Shown: positions 1-11,934 of the stretch, in pieces
Layout of the letters: each line of letters begins with the position of its first letter
Position numbering within the stretch: position 1 is the stretch's first letter
Assembly (NCBI GenBank): GCA_017979445.1
Contig: CM030711.1
Coordinates: forward strand, 11,625,221-11,689,220
Direction of reading: 5' to 3'
DNA: 64,000 nucleotides
Origin: Akebia trifoliata
Taxonomy: Eukaryota > Streptophyta > Magnoliopsida > Ranunculales > Lardizabalaceae
Position numbers and translations under genes: made by a program
The notes under the pieces: generated by a model
What the model was told of the DNA's origin: nothing
Database searches by the model: none
Seen by the model: only the letters and a program-made list of their open reading frames with translations

Positions 1-713
1 AGTGCAGATCCGTCATTCGTTTGAGGTTCAAGCATAACTCCCCTTCGACTCTCTTCAGTCCGTATCAACGAAATCACCTCATTAAGGGATGGAACTTCTG
101 CCTTCCCCAGAATTTGAATCCTCACTTGATCGAATTCAGAGTTTAGACCTGCGAGAAAATCATAAACTCTATCTTTCTCAATAATTTTTTTTATTACAAC
201 TGCACACTCACTGCATTTCAAATCAATCACACGATAATAGTCCAGTTCTTGTCACTGGTTTTACAAAAAATTCGCATATTCAGTCACTGTTCTATTCCCT
301 TGTTTTGTTGCTGCTGTCTTGGTCTTGATTTCGTAAATCAGTGCTGCATCATGGACCTTGGAATAGGTCTGATTCAAGGCATCCCAGATCGCCTTAGCAG
401 TCGGCAGGAACATACATGTATCGCTAACTTCAGGCGTCATGGAATTCCATAACCAAGACATGATCATTGAGTCTTGCTCATCCCACGCTTCAAAACCTGC
501 CTTACCTTTTTCCGGTCCTATTCCCAACAAATGGCTCAATTTTCCTTTTCCTTTTAGAAAAGTTCGAACCAATTGAGACCACTTCAAGTAATTTCTGCCA
601 TTAAGACGATATGCAGGTTGGATGTTCTGCAGCTCGCTTGTGGTGCGCAACGTTTGCTCCTCCACTGATTGGGACGGTTGAACAATAGGAGTAGATGATG
701 TAGTCTCTGACAT
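1..713 (-). pseudogene. Copia gag polyprotein fragment with two nonsense codons
   Basis: The frame opens with an ATG at 713 and encodes a Copia gag N-terminus: a short acidic/polar leader, then the YRLNGRNYLKWSQ-type motif and an alpha-helical core typical of the UBN2/retrotransposon gag family. Stops occur at 261-263 (TAA) and 252-254 (TGA). The same frame then stays open to the window edge and still reads as gag (LDYYRVIDLKC, then VRIQILGKAEVPSLNEV). The coding loss is therefore by point mutation, not frameshift. The element cannot make full gag. The rest of the polyprotein is off the window. Confidence 0.8.
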
Positions 714-922
714 TCTTCAAAAATTGGCAATTAAGGCCAGTAGAAAACAAAAAACCACCAGCAATGAAGGCTGGTAACAGAACATGTGAAATAATCTGTT
801 TTGCCTTCAGAAAACAGAGCAAAACATAAAGGAGAAAGAAAACGTGAAAAAAATCCAACTCTGAAGGCTAGGAAAAATGGTGATGAAGGCCAGAATGATG
901 CCCAGGTTTTAGAAACCTAGAA

Positions 923-934
923 GCTCTGATACCA
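923..934 (-). other. Primer-binding site (initiator tRNA-Met)
   Basis: The minus strand reads TGGTATCAGAGC immediately after the LTR. This is the classic plant Copia primer-binding site complementary to the 3' end of initiator tRNA-Met. Confidence 0.85.
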
Positions 935-1166
935 TGTGGAAAAAAGTATTTCTGTATATCTTACTCAAGCCTCTTAATGGGCTATATATACAAGATATTA
1001 CACGAGCTAAAAAAGGACTCTTAACTAAATTAGGAAACCCTATATTCAGCAGCACTAATTCTTTCTCAATCACATCCCTAGTCTTTAGGAACAGCTGTAT
1101 ATAGATTCCTAACATTAATCAAATCACAATCAGGCCACAAATCAAGGGAAGATATATCTTTCCACA
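935..1166 (-). repeat. 5' LTR of the Copia element
   Basis: On the minus strand this 232-bp segment starts TGTGGAAAG and ends TTTTCCACA, a short terminal inverted repeat with TG...CA ends. A primer-binding site abuts its 3' end. It contains a TATATATA-like stretch near 975-985 that could serve as the TATA box. Only one LTR copy is visible. Confidence 0.8.
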
Positions 1167-1792
1167 CATCCACTACACCTTATCTCAATTTCTTGAGTTT
1201 CTTTATTTTCCACAAACAAAGTATCTTCTTGTTGTATTGATGATTTATGATTCTGCTTTAAGTATTAGCAGTACAGAAGGCATATAGTGAGCATTGTGGA
1301 GGTCATAGTTTTTACAATCTAGAAGTATACCTGCATCACTAGCCCAACTTTCACTATCCTCTTATGATGTGTATTAGTACCTGACATAAGTTAGGCTGGT
1401 TTTCTCTTTTTGTATAGTCTTTAGGTTGAGGTTCTGTGACTATCCTTGTATAGATGCTATGTTCGTATCATTAGATATTGTGTTTCTCCTGTTACATTGT
1501 TCTTTTTTCTTTCGTTTACTGATTGTGGCTTTGGAATTTTCATGGATCCACCTTAGCAAGCCATTTGAGATTCATAATTATGAACTTAATTTAGCTTGCT
1601 TCGGCAATGTATTTTTCTTGTTACCTTTGTCTCCTGATATTTTCAGGGAAATTTAACGAAATTAAGCAGGAATAATGTCGAAACCCATTCCTAATAATTA
1701 TTTAATGTTGTTTGAATAAAAAAAAAAATTATTTCTCTTCCTTAATAAATGTAATTCATACACTAAACTAATCTAATTAGTTCATGATGCAG
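1167..1792 (+). other. Non-coding, probable CAMTA intron sequence
   Basis: AT-rich DNA between the Copia LTR and the first recognisable CAMTA exon. The longest open stretch (1426-1656) has no domain resemblance and a composition typical of intron. It ends in a plausible acceptor (GATGCAG) at 1792. Confidence 0.5.
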
Positions 1793-4700
1793 GTTAGCCT
1801 TCTCCCATGCAACAATAATTCTGGAAGGATATCCTCTTTTGGGAATTCAATTGAGGCACTTACTAACAATGGTTGTGTTGTCCAGAGAAAAGCAGATGAT
1901 ACGTTGGGCATTTTCGGAGATGGTTTGCCAGCACAGGACAGTTTTGGCGATTTGATAAACTATGTCATAACTGATTCCCCTGGCTCATACGACAATCAAC
2001 AAGTAGAAACTCCAATTTCAACTGCTCATGAATCAATTGTACCTGCTCAGGCATCTATTCAAGAGCAATTTTTCAGTATAAATGACATTTCACCTACATG
2101 GGCTTTTTCAACGGAACAAACAAAGGTTCTGTTCTTTTTTAACTTCCATGCGTGTAAAGTTTTCAAGAAATATTGTCATTGTTTGAACATAAGTTTTATT
2201 CGTTATTGTAATCCTCGGACTTCAAAGTGGATTTAGTTAAATAGAACATATTGATATTATAAAACTAACATCTGAAATATCTGCAAACAAATTAATTGTG
2301 GTTATCTTTTGCACATAACCACTAATCACAAATATACGTATTGAAGAATTACTAAGTAAGCAGTGAAATTGCTTTATAGAGGTATTTTGTTTTTTCCCAA
2401 TAGACATGAAAGAATGTTACTTGTTACTTAGGCGCATTTACATGCATGAAATGTTAAATAGGAGTAAATAATGCTTGTCTTATCAAAAAAGATAAATGCA
2501 AAAACAAGCAAGCTTTGTAATATTGTTTTACCAACCTCATTGACTTGAAGCCTGGTGTTTTTGCATAAACTTTCATTACATATTTACAGTCATCTTTGTT
2601 GTCTTTTGGTTTTTTTATTTTTTATTTTTATACAATTGTTTCTACAGTTATTATTTCTATCAAAATGAAGAGCTCTGGATCTAGCTAAGACTTGGTGACC
2701 ATATATTGATTCTTTATTCAAAACTTGAGGTCAAGAAAATGGGGTAACTGCAAATAGGATGAAAATATTCATGATAATAAGGTGAAGAATTGGTGGAGCT
2801 GAATAGAGTCCTAACAAAGGACAAGCTAAATCCTTCAAAATGATGGAAGTTTTAGTCTCTGAAGGAGGATTGGAAAGGAAACGAGTCAAAAAATTATTCA
2901 GATTCATAGGTGGAAAAATTAAATAGGGATTGAACCCCCGAAAATTTAGAAATGGTTTTCATCCAACAAATTCATGTGTTTTAATCTTCTTCTGTGGCCT
3001 TGATCTGAGCCTTTGAGTAGAACTGGAAGAACCCTCCAAGCTTTGGTATATGTGAAGCTTTTAAATCTCTTTTTTTATTTTTTATATTAAAACATTGAAT
3101 TCAGTTGAAGATGCCGATTTGGTCAGTTGCTAACATTATATGAGTGTTGGTACCACAAACCTGAGTTCAAGTCTTGTCTTTATATACTAATCATTAACCT
3201 TGCCTGCCTACCATAAACCTTGAGTTCCGATTTTTTTGGTGAGCCTAAACCTTGAGTTCAGTTACCATGATGGATTGAAATTGTTTCCATTTACTCAAGT
3301 TAGTAGTGATATGATCTATAATGTTTTTGAGAATGATATACACTTCAAGGATCTAAATTTAATTTTGATAATGAGGATCACATAGGCCGATGCTCCGTTA
3401 GAGTTTGGATCATTAAGACGAATGTGTTTGCTTGTAAAGTCTGAGAATATCGACTAAATAAATGAGATCGGGGCATCACCTCCCTTCTTGGAATATCTTC
3501 TTATAAGAACTTTAGTTCTATTTTTATGTAAATTACATGTATCCAATTTATATGAAAACTTCTATATGTATGTGAGTACACTGATATTTTGTACAGTATG
3601 GAAACTAATCATCAACTGGCATCATGAAATTCCTCAGGTTAAGATGCCAAGCTCAAGAACTGGGATTGAAATGTTTTTTTTTTCTTTTTAAGTTTAATTT
3701 TATAAGATTTTGACATTTGGTTAACAAATTCCTGCAGATCATGGTGTTTGGATATTTTAATGGAGAAGTATCGCATCTGGTAGAATCCAATTTGTGTTTT
3801 GTCTTTGGCGATTCATGTGTACCTGCAGAAATGGTTCAAGTCGGGGTATTCCGTTGTATGACATTACCCCACACCCCTGGTCTTGTAAATCTTTATTTGA
3901 GCCTTGATGGTCATACACCCATTAGCCAGATTATGACTTTTGAGTATCGCCCTCCTTTACTGGAGTATGGGTTGACTTCACTAGAAGATCAGTTCAAGTG
4001 GGAAGAGTTCCAAGTTCAAATACGGCTTTCTTGTTTGCTCTTTTCTACGACCGATAGTTTGAACAGTATGTCAACTGAGGTATCACCAAGTGCTCTAAAG
4101 GAAGCAAAAAAATTTGCTCAGAAAACTTCTTCCACTGATAAAGAATGGGCACAATTGATTAAGTCAATTGGAAACAACGAGATCTCCTTTCCACAAGCCA
4201 AAAATAAACTGTTTGAGATCACCTTGAAGAAAAAATTACAGGAGTGGCTTTTGGGAAGAATGGTTGAAGGATGCAAAACTCCTGCTCGTGATCGTCAAGG
4301 CCAAGGAATTATCCATTTGTGTGCTATCCTAGGTTATACGTGGGCTGTTCGTCCATATGTGTATTCTGGCCTCTCAATAGATTTTCGGGATGCTCATGGA
4401 TGGACTGCACTGCACTGGGCTGCATACCGTGGGAGGTATAATTCACTTTTCTATTGTGGAAAGCACACAATGCCTGTTATCTTCTTTTTTTATGTTGTTT
4501 CATCTTGTTTGTTTTATTTAAGCTAGTACATGAGAACTTTCTTATTTATTTATTTCCTCCTACAAAATTTTAGTCCATTCTGCTCTGCCTTTTCTTATTC
4601 TTATTGGTACCTATTGGATTTAATTGGCCCAAGATAGAGTTTAATGGAAAAAAAATAAGATTCACGTTACCAACCTGTATATTGATAAGGTACATATGAG

Positions 4701-6418
4701 CTGTAATACTCCTTTCTTTGTAAAAATATGTGGATCAGAAGCCAAGCTTCCAAGGGACCTTGGTTATCAAAATTGTGAACAAATTCAATTTTATCCTTTC
4801 TTTAGCAGGACAGGGAGGCACTATTTCTTTGTTTTTTTTCTCTTATTTTATTTTTTGATGTGTGAGCTGGATTTGAACCCTTAACCTCAAAAGTTGCATG
4901 ACAATATTCCCCCACTAATTCTTTAGTTTACAGGGTTTGTTGAAACCTGTTTCAGTCTTGGGGAGTAGCTTTCATTATTCAGTTTTTTTACATTAGGAGA
5001 TCTCATTATGCAGGGAAAAAATGGTAGCAGTTCTTTTATCTATGGGGTCAGATCCGAGCTTAGTCACAGACCCCACTTCAGAATTCCCGGGTGGATGCGT
5101 TGCTGCCGATCTTGCATCGAAAAATGCTTACGAAGGCTTAGCCGCTTATCTCGCAGAAAAAGGATTAACTGAACATTTCAGACGTATGGCCTTGTCAGGA
5201 AATGTAAGTGGTTCCCTGCAAACTAGCACAACTGATTCAGGGAATCCTAATAACCTCAGCGAAGAGCAGCTTTGCCAGAAGGATACATTGGCGGCATATC
5301 GGACAGCTGCTGATGCAGCAACACGTATACAGGCTGCATTCAGGGAGAACTCATTAAAGACACGGACAAAAGCGGCTGAGTCTTCTAATCCAGAGACTGA
5401 AGCCCGTGGCATAATTGCTGCATTGAAGATTCAGCATGCCTTCCGCAATTATGAGTCACGAAAGAGGATGAAAGCTGCTGCACGAATCCAATATAGGTTC
5501 CGTACTTGGCAGATCCGAAAAGATTTTCTTAATAAGCGTCGGCAAGCAATCAAAATACAAGTAAGCCCCCTTGGACTTGATGTACTTAAATAGTCCTTAT
5601 AATATGGCCAGTCATCTGGTTTTAAGTCTCCTAAGAGTCACTCTTGACTCTGGTAAGAGATGAGTTGATGTAAGTCTGAATTTTATCAACTGAGCCAAAA
5701 TATTTCCAAGGAAGTCAATCTAAACCAACGCTAGTTGGCCTAAGATTCAAGTCATGGCCCAGCAAAATTGTACCGACATGCTGAGTAATATATGATTCAT
5801 ACTGGAATGTTTATAAACCTTCGCCTCTTTATTTTTCATGTATAAAATATAAATTGTATCAAAATTTGACATGGCTTGAACTTTTTTAATCTTCTGGTCA
5901 TAACTTCCCAATTATGTTGTTAAACTGGAGGGCTTGAAAAAAAAAAGTGGGATGATTTAACTAAGTGTTTTTATTTTTAACTTAGGCTATTTTCCGAGGC
6001 CACCAAATGCGGAAACAGTACCACAAGATTCTATGGTCTGTTGGAGTGCTCGAGAAGGCAATTCTACGGTGGCGTTTGAAGAGAAAGGGGATGCGAGGAC
6101 TTCAAACCGAACCGACTATGCCTATCATAGTAGACCAAGAGAAAGAAAATGATGTTGAGGAGGAGTTCTTTCAAATCAGCCGGAAGCAAGCCGAAGAACG
6201 TGTTGAGAGATCAGTTGTACGAGTTCAAGCTCTGTTCCGATCACACCGAGCACAACAAGAGTATCGGAGGATGAAGATGACCTACGATCAAACTAAGGTA
6301 TGTTATTTTTTGGTGAAAGTCCTAAGTTAACTTTTGTTATGTGGGTCAGATGATCAAATTAACCTTGTTTGTGCAGTTGGAAGAGCTTTTTGAACCAGAA
6401 GATGGAAATGATTGGTGA
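1793..6418 (+). CDS. CAMTA: Calmodulin-binding transcription activator (CAMTA), 3' five exons
   Basis: CAMTAs are nuclear transcription factors that bind CGCG-type promoter elements and are controlled by Ca2+/calmodulin in stress responses. Exons with GT/AG borders and matching phases: 1793-2125, 3738-4435, 5014-5560, 5986-6297, 6377-6418, giving about 643 residues to the stop TGA at 6416. Visible domains: acidic linker (residues 1-111), a TIG/IPT immunoglobulin-like fold starting IMVFGYFNGE (about 112-186), ankyrin repeats with GWTALHWAAYRGR (about 294-395), several IQ motifs (AATRIQAAFREN, AALKIQHAFRNY, AAARIQYRFRTW, AIFRGHQMRKQY; about 443-540) and a basic amphipathic calmodulin-binding helix after them (WSVGVLEKAILRW). 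The N-terminal CG-1 DNA-binding exons are absent; a Copia element occupies 1-1166, where preceding exons would be sought. The visible exons carry no stop or frameshift, which favours a working gene with CG-1 exons further left. The overall look is of the CAMTA5/6 subgroup, from memory only. Confidence 0.92.
3000..3220 (+). repeat. SINE-like dispersed repeat in CAMTA intron (copy 1)
   Basis: About 215 bp that can be aligned by eye to 41585-41805, with shared blocks GGAAGAACC, TTGGTATAT or ATGGTATAT, TGATACCACAA-like, GTTCAA and AAATCATTAACCTTG. The block CTGAGTTCAAGTCTTGTCTT (copy 2: CAGGTTCAAATCCCGTCTT) resembles a tRNA B box, suggesting a tRNA-derived SINE or its 3' part. Family not identified. 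Confidence 0.5.
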
Positions 6419-7016
6419 AAAAGCCATGTCAATTTCAAGTGTCCCCTTTTGCAGACAGGCACTGTTTCCTTCTGTACACCATGTAAATTAATCTCTTGTG
6501 CTAATTTTGAAGTACAGTTTGATCCATTTGAACTGTTTGTGTAGTTGAGTGGGAACCTAGTTTGATGCCCATTTGGCTTGTTTTAAATTCTTATGAAGTA
6601 ACAATAATCTGGTAATTGATTTCCTATTTTAAATCTCGTTTGAAGAACTTGTATTTCCTTACAATGAGAGGTGTCTCTATTATGGATGTGCACAATCCGG
6701 ACAATTTGGTGAAAAGTGGTGAAAAGAGGCCACCACTTGTTCTATGTTTCATTTGATTAATTAATCGATTTTCTCTATTATTTCGACTTCTAAATCAATA
6801 AAAAGAAAATAAATAAGTTCTTATTCTATACGACTTTGCCTAATAACCTGTCTCAAAAGAACTTTTGTTGAAGACTTTTGGATTTTTGTTTTTCCGTGAG
6901 AAGTTGGGGGAAAGAGGATCAAAGGTTGCTCAATAATTACACGTTTTCAATGTCAATGCCTAAACATGGCTCAATATCTTGATTTCATAGATTTGATAGT
7001 ATGAATCCTTACACGT
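6419..7016. other. Convergent 3' intergenic region between CAMTA and DUF4228 genes
   Basis: Holds the CAMTA 3' UTR (plus) and the DUF4228 3' UTR (minus). AT-rich with an AATAAAAAG stretch near 6800 that could act as a poly(A) signal. No coding signal seen. Confidence 0.5.
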
Positions 7017-7595
7017 CTAAAACAACCAGTGAGGGACCTTCTTCTCAACTCCCTTCTCCTTAATGGTTTCTAAACTAGGTTTCCACCCCTTGCCCGAAAA
7101 CTGCTTACTCAAAAACTCTGGCCTCTCGTCAAAAGTTTCTAGCAGAAGTTCCATCGTGTCGATCATCTCCTCGGGCTTCTTCACTGAAACATTACGTCCT
7201 TGCAAGAGCACATCATTTCTCACTCTGGTGCCTGTTGGACACATTCGCACAAAGTAAGGTATAATCCCTTCCAATGACGGAAGTGGGTCAGATCTTAAAA
7301 CACACTTAGCCTTTAAAAGTAGTTGGCGTGCTTCATTAGCAGACACAATAGCTGTTTTCCCTCTCTTCATTGGAAGCATTAAGTAAACTTTCTTCATATC
7401 GAGCTTCTTATCAGCAGGTAATGGAGTTGGCTTGTTTCCAGCCATTAGTGCACACAATTCAACAACGACTTGGTGTGGGTGTTCTAACATAAGCTCTGCG
7501 ACTGCCAAATTCTGGTCAATCCCATGAACCGTGCCATCGGGAAATATGACTTTTGCCATCGTGTCAGAATTTCGGTGTGAAATGTGGTTCCCCAT
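7017..7595 (-). CDS. DUF4228 (PADRE) domain protein
   Basis: A single uninterrupted 192-residue ORF. Plants carry many short, mostly intronless DUF4228/PADRE genes; family members are often induced by pathogen, abiotic or chitin signals, but biochemical function is unknown. Family signs: an N-terminal MGN that fits an N-myristoylation signal, the VIFPDGTVH segment (about 16-24), LAVAELMLEHP, then KKVYLMLP (about 68-75) and a hydrophobic region with EARQLLLKAK. A shorter start at Met13 (MAKVIFPDG) is possible, but the upstream MGN start is typical of the family. The C-terminus is basic/polar (VEKKVPHWLF). Upstream sequence (7596 onward) is non-coding and would hold the promoter. It converges with CAMTA with about 600 bp between stop codons and appears intact. 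Confidence 0.88.
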   Translation of the reverse strand: MGNHISHRNSDTMAKVIFPDGTVHGIDQNLAVAELMLEHPHQVVVELCALMAGNKPTPLPADKKLDMKKVYLMLPMKRGKTAIVSANEARQLLLKAKCVLRSDPLPSLEGIIPYFVRMCPTGTRVRNDVLLQGRNVSVKKPEEMIDTMELLLETFDERPEFLSKQFSGKGWKPSLETIKEKGVEKKVPHWLF

Positions 7596-8540
7596 GATTT
7601 GAAGTATTACAAGTTGTGTGTTATGTGTGTATGTAAGTGCTGAATATTTGCATGGGTTTATGTTGGTATTTTATGAGCATGGGAAGGTGTTTGTTTAACC
7701 GTTCCAGCTTGAGATGGATGGGGTTGGTGGACTTGTTACCACGAAAAAGATGGATTAGGTGGATTTAAGGTATGGTTGTCAATGGATCCCTATGAGAACT
7801 ATATTATATTGGTACTCAATCCGGATATGATATTTGGAGTTTCCAACTGAAATATATGGTTTATACTTATAATATACAATCAAAAAAAAAAAAAATATAT
7901 TGCAATGATCTGAAGAAAAAAAAAAATTGTAATATTACAGACCGGGTTCGTAACACATAGTGATATGGTTGATCTAAAATCAATCCGAGGAGTTATAAAT
8001 CAGATCCTTGTCGGATGAGGTCCTTATCAAAAACTAAATCCCTGATCCAGATCCCAAGTTATAGGATTGAACAAATTGGATTTTGGGTCTGGTTTGATTG
8101 ATTGAAGGACTTTACTTGAAGGATGTAATCTGATGCATCATCATATTTTAGAGTAGTAGAAATCATGGTGAAACATGTGGGGCTGGGGTTGATCTGTGAT
8201 TTGATCACTGTGTTGCAACCTTGTGGGACCATATCCAACAACTTCACCAAAACTAATGGAGTTGGATTTTAAGAATCTTATCGGTACTATTTTACTTGAG
8301 TAATATGAGCACACCTCGCTCAGAATGAGTCTTAACCGCATATAACTTAAGAATAATGCTGAAGTGACCTCAGGCTAGAATCTCATATCACACTTCTTGA
8401 ACTAAAAGTGTATTTAATTTGAAAAAGTTATGCATGAGAAAATGTGTTTTTAGACTAGACTCACTCGATATTGGGTATGTTTAGTTTTTGATACATATCA
8501 TGAATTTTAATGTGATGAGCATACTTATCAAACAAAATCA
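7596..8540 (-). other. Upstream region of the DUF4228 gene
   Basis: Presumed promoter and intergenic DNA for the minus-strand gene. AT-rich, with A-runs at 7880-7925. No clear gene, repeat or tRNA found. Minus-strand ORFs at 8059-8341 overlap each other in different frames and show no domain. Confidence 0.35.
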
Positions 8541-8544
8541 TGCT

Positions 8545-8746
8545 ACAACCCCAAAGGGGTTGGCTCAATGGCAATTTCGAATCCAATAAGCGGTGAGAGT
8601 CTGTACATTGTGTGTTCGATACAATTGTATGAGCAATGGTACCTCGAGGCCACCTGCGAGGGCGTACCCTCACTTACCTGGTGCATGTGATGTGCAAGGG
8701 TTGCATGTGCTCGGGGTGGGGGGGCATATGCCTTGGTCCAAGCATA
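8545..8746 (+). repeat. tRNA-derived SINE-like element
   Basis: It begins AACCCCAAAGGGGTTGGCTC and contains an A-box-like TTGGCTCAATGGC followed about 40 bp later by a B-box-like GTGTTCGATAC. That is the layout of a tRNA-derived plant SINE promoter. The 3' end abuts the Copia LTR at 8747, so its tail may be cut. It is similar in style to 41806-41890 (AACCCCAAGGGCTTGGCTTA). Confidence 0.5.
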
Positions 8747-9628
8747 TGGAGTTAGATTCAAGAAAATAAATAGCAAAGAATGTGAAATAAAATAACAAAG
8801 TAATTTATAAATACAGGAAAAATGCAATTTGATTATTGAATAGAGCGAGACTTATATTGGACACAATAGCCTTAAATAAATTTTGCTCATGCAATATGTT
8901 AATAATCTTTGGATGTCTGTTTCCTAGGATACAATACTCCACACATGTACAAGGTATTACTCCTAATATACACGTATAATTGAACTTATATTGTGATTTG
9001 TACTCTCGACGACACACGAAAAATCTCTTGAAAATAGAATGCACTATGTAAATAACAACCCGAAAAAAAATGAATGATGCAAAAGAGAGAACAAAAGAGA
9101 ATTTATAGCATTAGAAGTGTCTTTCTCGACAGTCACCAAAACTAGTGAAAAGTGTGCTTGGGTTGTGAATGTTTAAATAGACACCTATGTGAGGATGTCC
9201 CTTTTAGAACACCTAACACTTATGTCTCTTAGAACAATCATGAGTTATGACTCAATGAGTTCAATTCATTCGATAAAAAGCTTAAATAAATTTTAGCAAA
9301 GTGAACCTTTCACGGACACCCACATGAGACTTATATCCAAGATTTGTAGTCTCCTCTACATGCGTATCGCATGTGCATACATGCACTAAGGTTTTTCAAA
9401 CCAATGGATTCAAATTCCTTTAGAACCCATGGGCCCTCATGCGCATGTGGCTTTATCCATATCTTTCTCACATTCATTACACTATGAGAGAGCTTCCATA
9501 TAAGAGTTACACTCTTTAGTTGTTTCTATTCGATGTGGGACTAAAGTCCTTACACCACAACTTAAAAAGTATACCACTTTTACTTTCATTTCCATTCAAA
9601 CATTGGGATAAATCCTAAATGTTTGTCA
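8747..9628 (-). repeat. 3' LTR of the old Copia element
   Basis: It matches 32193-32943 along most of its length, with shared blocks such as AGAATGTGAAATAAAATAAC, TTTATAAATA, GAGTTATGACTCAAT and ACTCTTTAGTTGTTTCTAT. On the minus strand a polypurine tract precedes it directly. It is about 880 bp against about 750 bp in the 5' copy, so indels have accumulated. ORFs inside it are not genes. Confidence 0.75.
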
Positions 9629-9640
9629 ATTATCTCCCAC
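9629..9640 (-). other. Polypurine tract of the Copia element
   Basis: The minus strand reads GTGGGAGATAAT directly 5' of the 3' LTR. This is the usual plus-strand priming site of plant Copia elements (GTGGGAGA). Confidence 0.7.
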
Positions 9641-10562
9641 ATGAATGGAGAAAGTCGAAACTAGAGAAGGAATATGATAAAATATTCTAAAAATACAGAG
9701 AGTACAATAAGAAAGGTCATGCATCAGAAGAAGTAACTTATGACTTTGAACTTTCCTTAGTAGCTTATTAGATTTATTAGACCAAGTAATGAATATAAGT
9801 TTTGAACTATTCAGTCTTTCGTGTAAATCAAGATAATAGATTTCACACATTTTTTTTCCAACCGCAATTAGTTCTTACAGTTATGTTCATTTTGATCCTG
9901 AATAGTCTCAAATTCATGAGTGCTCTAAAAGTTTTACATTCACATAGGTGACATCATATTAATAATACCTTGATGTACCCTATTTAAAAAACAAGATATA
10001 TGTATCATTAAAAGCATAATTTATCTTAAATATTCCCTGCAGGCAACACTTAATGCATCGCAAAAATGGATAAAAGAAAAATCTTCTAAGTGCTATTAGT
10101 CGAGTCACCTCATGACCATTTTTTCCTATTGAACCTAGTCCATAGGATCTCCAATCTCTAGGTTAGATTTCCATTGAGGCGACTCATTAAATATATACTT
10201 TAATCTCATTTTTCTCATGTACGATATACTTGCTCTTTAGATAAATTTTTAGTAAATGGATTCGTAAGATTTTATTTCGATTTTATAAAGTCAATAGAAA
10301 TCACTCCATTTGAGAACAAATGTCTAATGGTGTTATGTCTACGATGTATATTTCGTGACTTTTCATTATATACAAAATTTTGTGCTCGAGCGATAGTCGC
10401 TTGATTATCACAATGTACATAAATTGTAAGCACAGGTTTTTCCCATAATGGAACATCCTTTAAAAAATGACAAATTCATTATGTTTCTTCTCTTGTTTTA
10501 TCTAAAACAGTGAATTCATATTCCATTATGGAATGTGTTATACATATTTGTTTCAAAGATTT
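9641..10562 (-). other. Copia 3' region between RNase H and 3' LTR
   Basis: Degenerate continuation of the element. Minus-strand translation retains only scattered RNase H-like resemblance near 10350-10560 (the region that would read the end of RH). No intact ORF and no other gene seen. Confidence 0.4.
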
Positions 10563-11934
10563 TCATGAAACGACTACACCACCAATTATAAATATATAAC
10601 CACTGATGGACTTTGACTCTTTAGAGTCTGATATCCAATTAGCATCATTATATCCTTCAAGTACAATTGGATATTTAGTATAGTACAACCCATAGTCTAG
10701 GATGTAGCTCAAGTATTTTAAAACCCTAACTAACATTTCCCAATGAGTAACTCCAGGGTTACTCATATATCTACTTAATTTTTTAACTGAGTAAGTAATA
10801 TCCAGTCTTGTGTAGTCTATAATATACATTAAACTGTCTATTATTCGAGAACATTCTAATTGAGATATGTTAGGACCAATATTTTTTTTTAAATTATAAT
10901 TAGAATTAAGGGGTGTTTTAACAGGATTAATATTAAATTTGTTGAATTTTTTTAACATATTCTTAATATAATGTGATTGAGTCAAAATTTCATATGAAGT
11001 TCTTGTAATTTTAATTCTAATAATAAATCAACTATACTTGAATCCTTTCTATTGAAATTATTGATCAACATTCTTTTAACGAATTTAATGATATTCTTAT
11101 TAGTCGTCATAATAAACAAATCATTCACATAAAGATAAAAAATGACACAAACATTATCAATATTTTTATAGTGGACACATTTGTCACACTCAATGATTTT
11201 GAACCCATTCTTTTTCATGACACTATCGAATTTCTCGTGTTATTGTTTGAGTGTTTGTTTTAATTTATAAAGTGATTTGACAAGACGGCACACTTTATTT
11301 TTTTATTTTTTGATAATGAACTCTTCTAATTGTTTCAGGTAAATTTTCTTATTTAATTTACCATTTAAAAATGTTATTTTCACATCAATTTGATGCATTT
11401 CAAGTTTATATAAAGTAATAATCTCTATTTAACATCTGAATTGATGTTATTCTCTCTTAACAAGTGAATACATATTAAAATAATCCAACCTTATTTTTGT
11501 TTGAAATCTTTGACAACAAATCTTGTTTTATATTTATTAATGGAACCACCGGATTTTATTTTTCTCTTAAAGATTTATTTGCAGTCTATTGGTTTACGTC
11601 TCAATGGAAGACTTATTAGTTCCAAGGTATGATTTTGTATAATAGATTCAATCTTATTATTCACAGTTTCTTTTCAAAATGGTGCATCAGAAGTAGATAT
11701 GACATCCTTAAATCTCTGAAGCTTATTTTCCAATGAATATGTTAGAAAATATGGACCAAAAAAATTTAGAGATCCTAACATATTTACGACGTCTAAGTTA
11801 TTAATCATCATTTGTATTGTCCAGACCAACAATATGCTGACTATTATCAGGTGCAAATTCATGTGATCTTTTATGTGAATATACATTATGACCAATTTTG
11901 CACGGAAATGTATTTTCAAAAAATACAACATCAC
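10563..11934 (-). pseudogene. Copia reverse transcriptase and RNase H remnant
   Basis: Three broken minus-strand pieces. 10985-10563 gives late RT and RNase H text ([59 protein letters not shown]). 11218-10982 gives the RT palm segment, with the active-site strand reading LYVNDLF where Copia has YVDD; the second-to-last catalytic Asp is thus replaced by Asn. 11934-11674 corresponds to the segment just before RT. Stops and frameshifts lie between the pieces, so no enzyme can be made. Confidence 0.75.

Larger units (their letters stand above)
1..1166 (-). mobile_element. Ty1/Copia LTR retrotransposon, 5' part (runs off left edge)
   Basis: Read on the minus strand, the order is LTR (1166 to 935), a primer-binding site complementary to initiator tRNA-Met directly after it, and a Copia-type gag from 713 to the window edge. 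This is the standard 5' end of a Copia element; pol and the 3' LTR would lie to the left, outside the window. It lies just upstream of the first visible CAMTA exon, in the opposite orientation, so it is either inside a CAMTA intron or marks where the 5' half of that gene was lost. The 3' LTR is not visible, so no target-site duplication can be tested. Confidence 0.85.

Noticed and set aside
5146..5412. 88-codon minus ORF antisense to CAMTA
   Set aside because: Antisense shadow of an exon with clear CAMTA coding on the plus strand.
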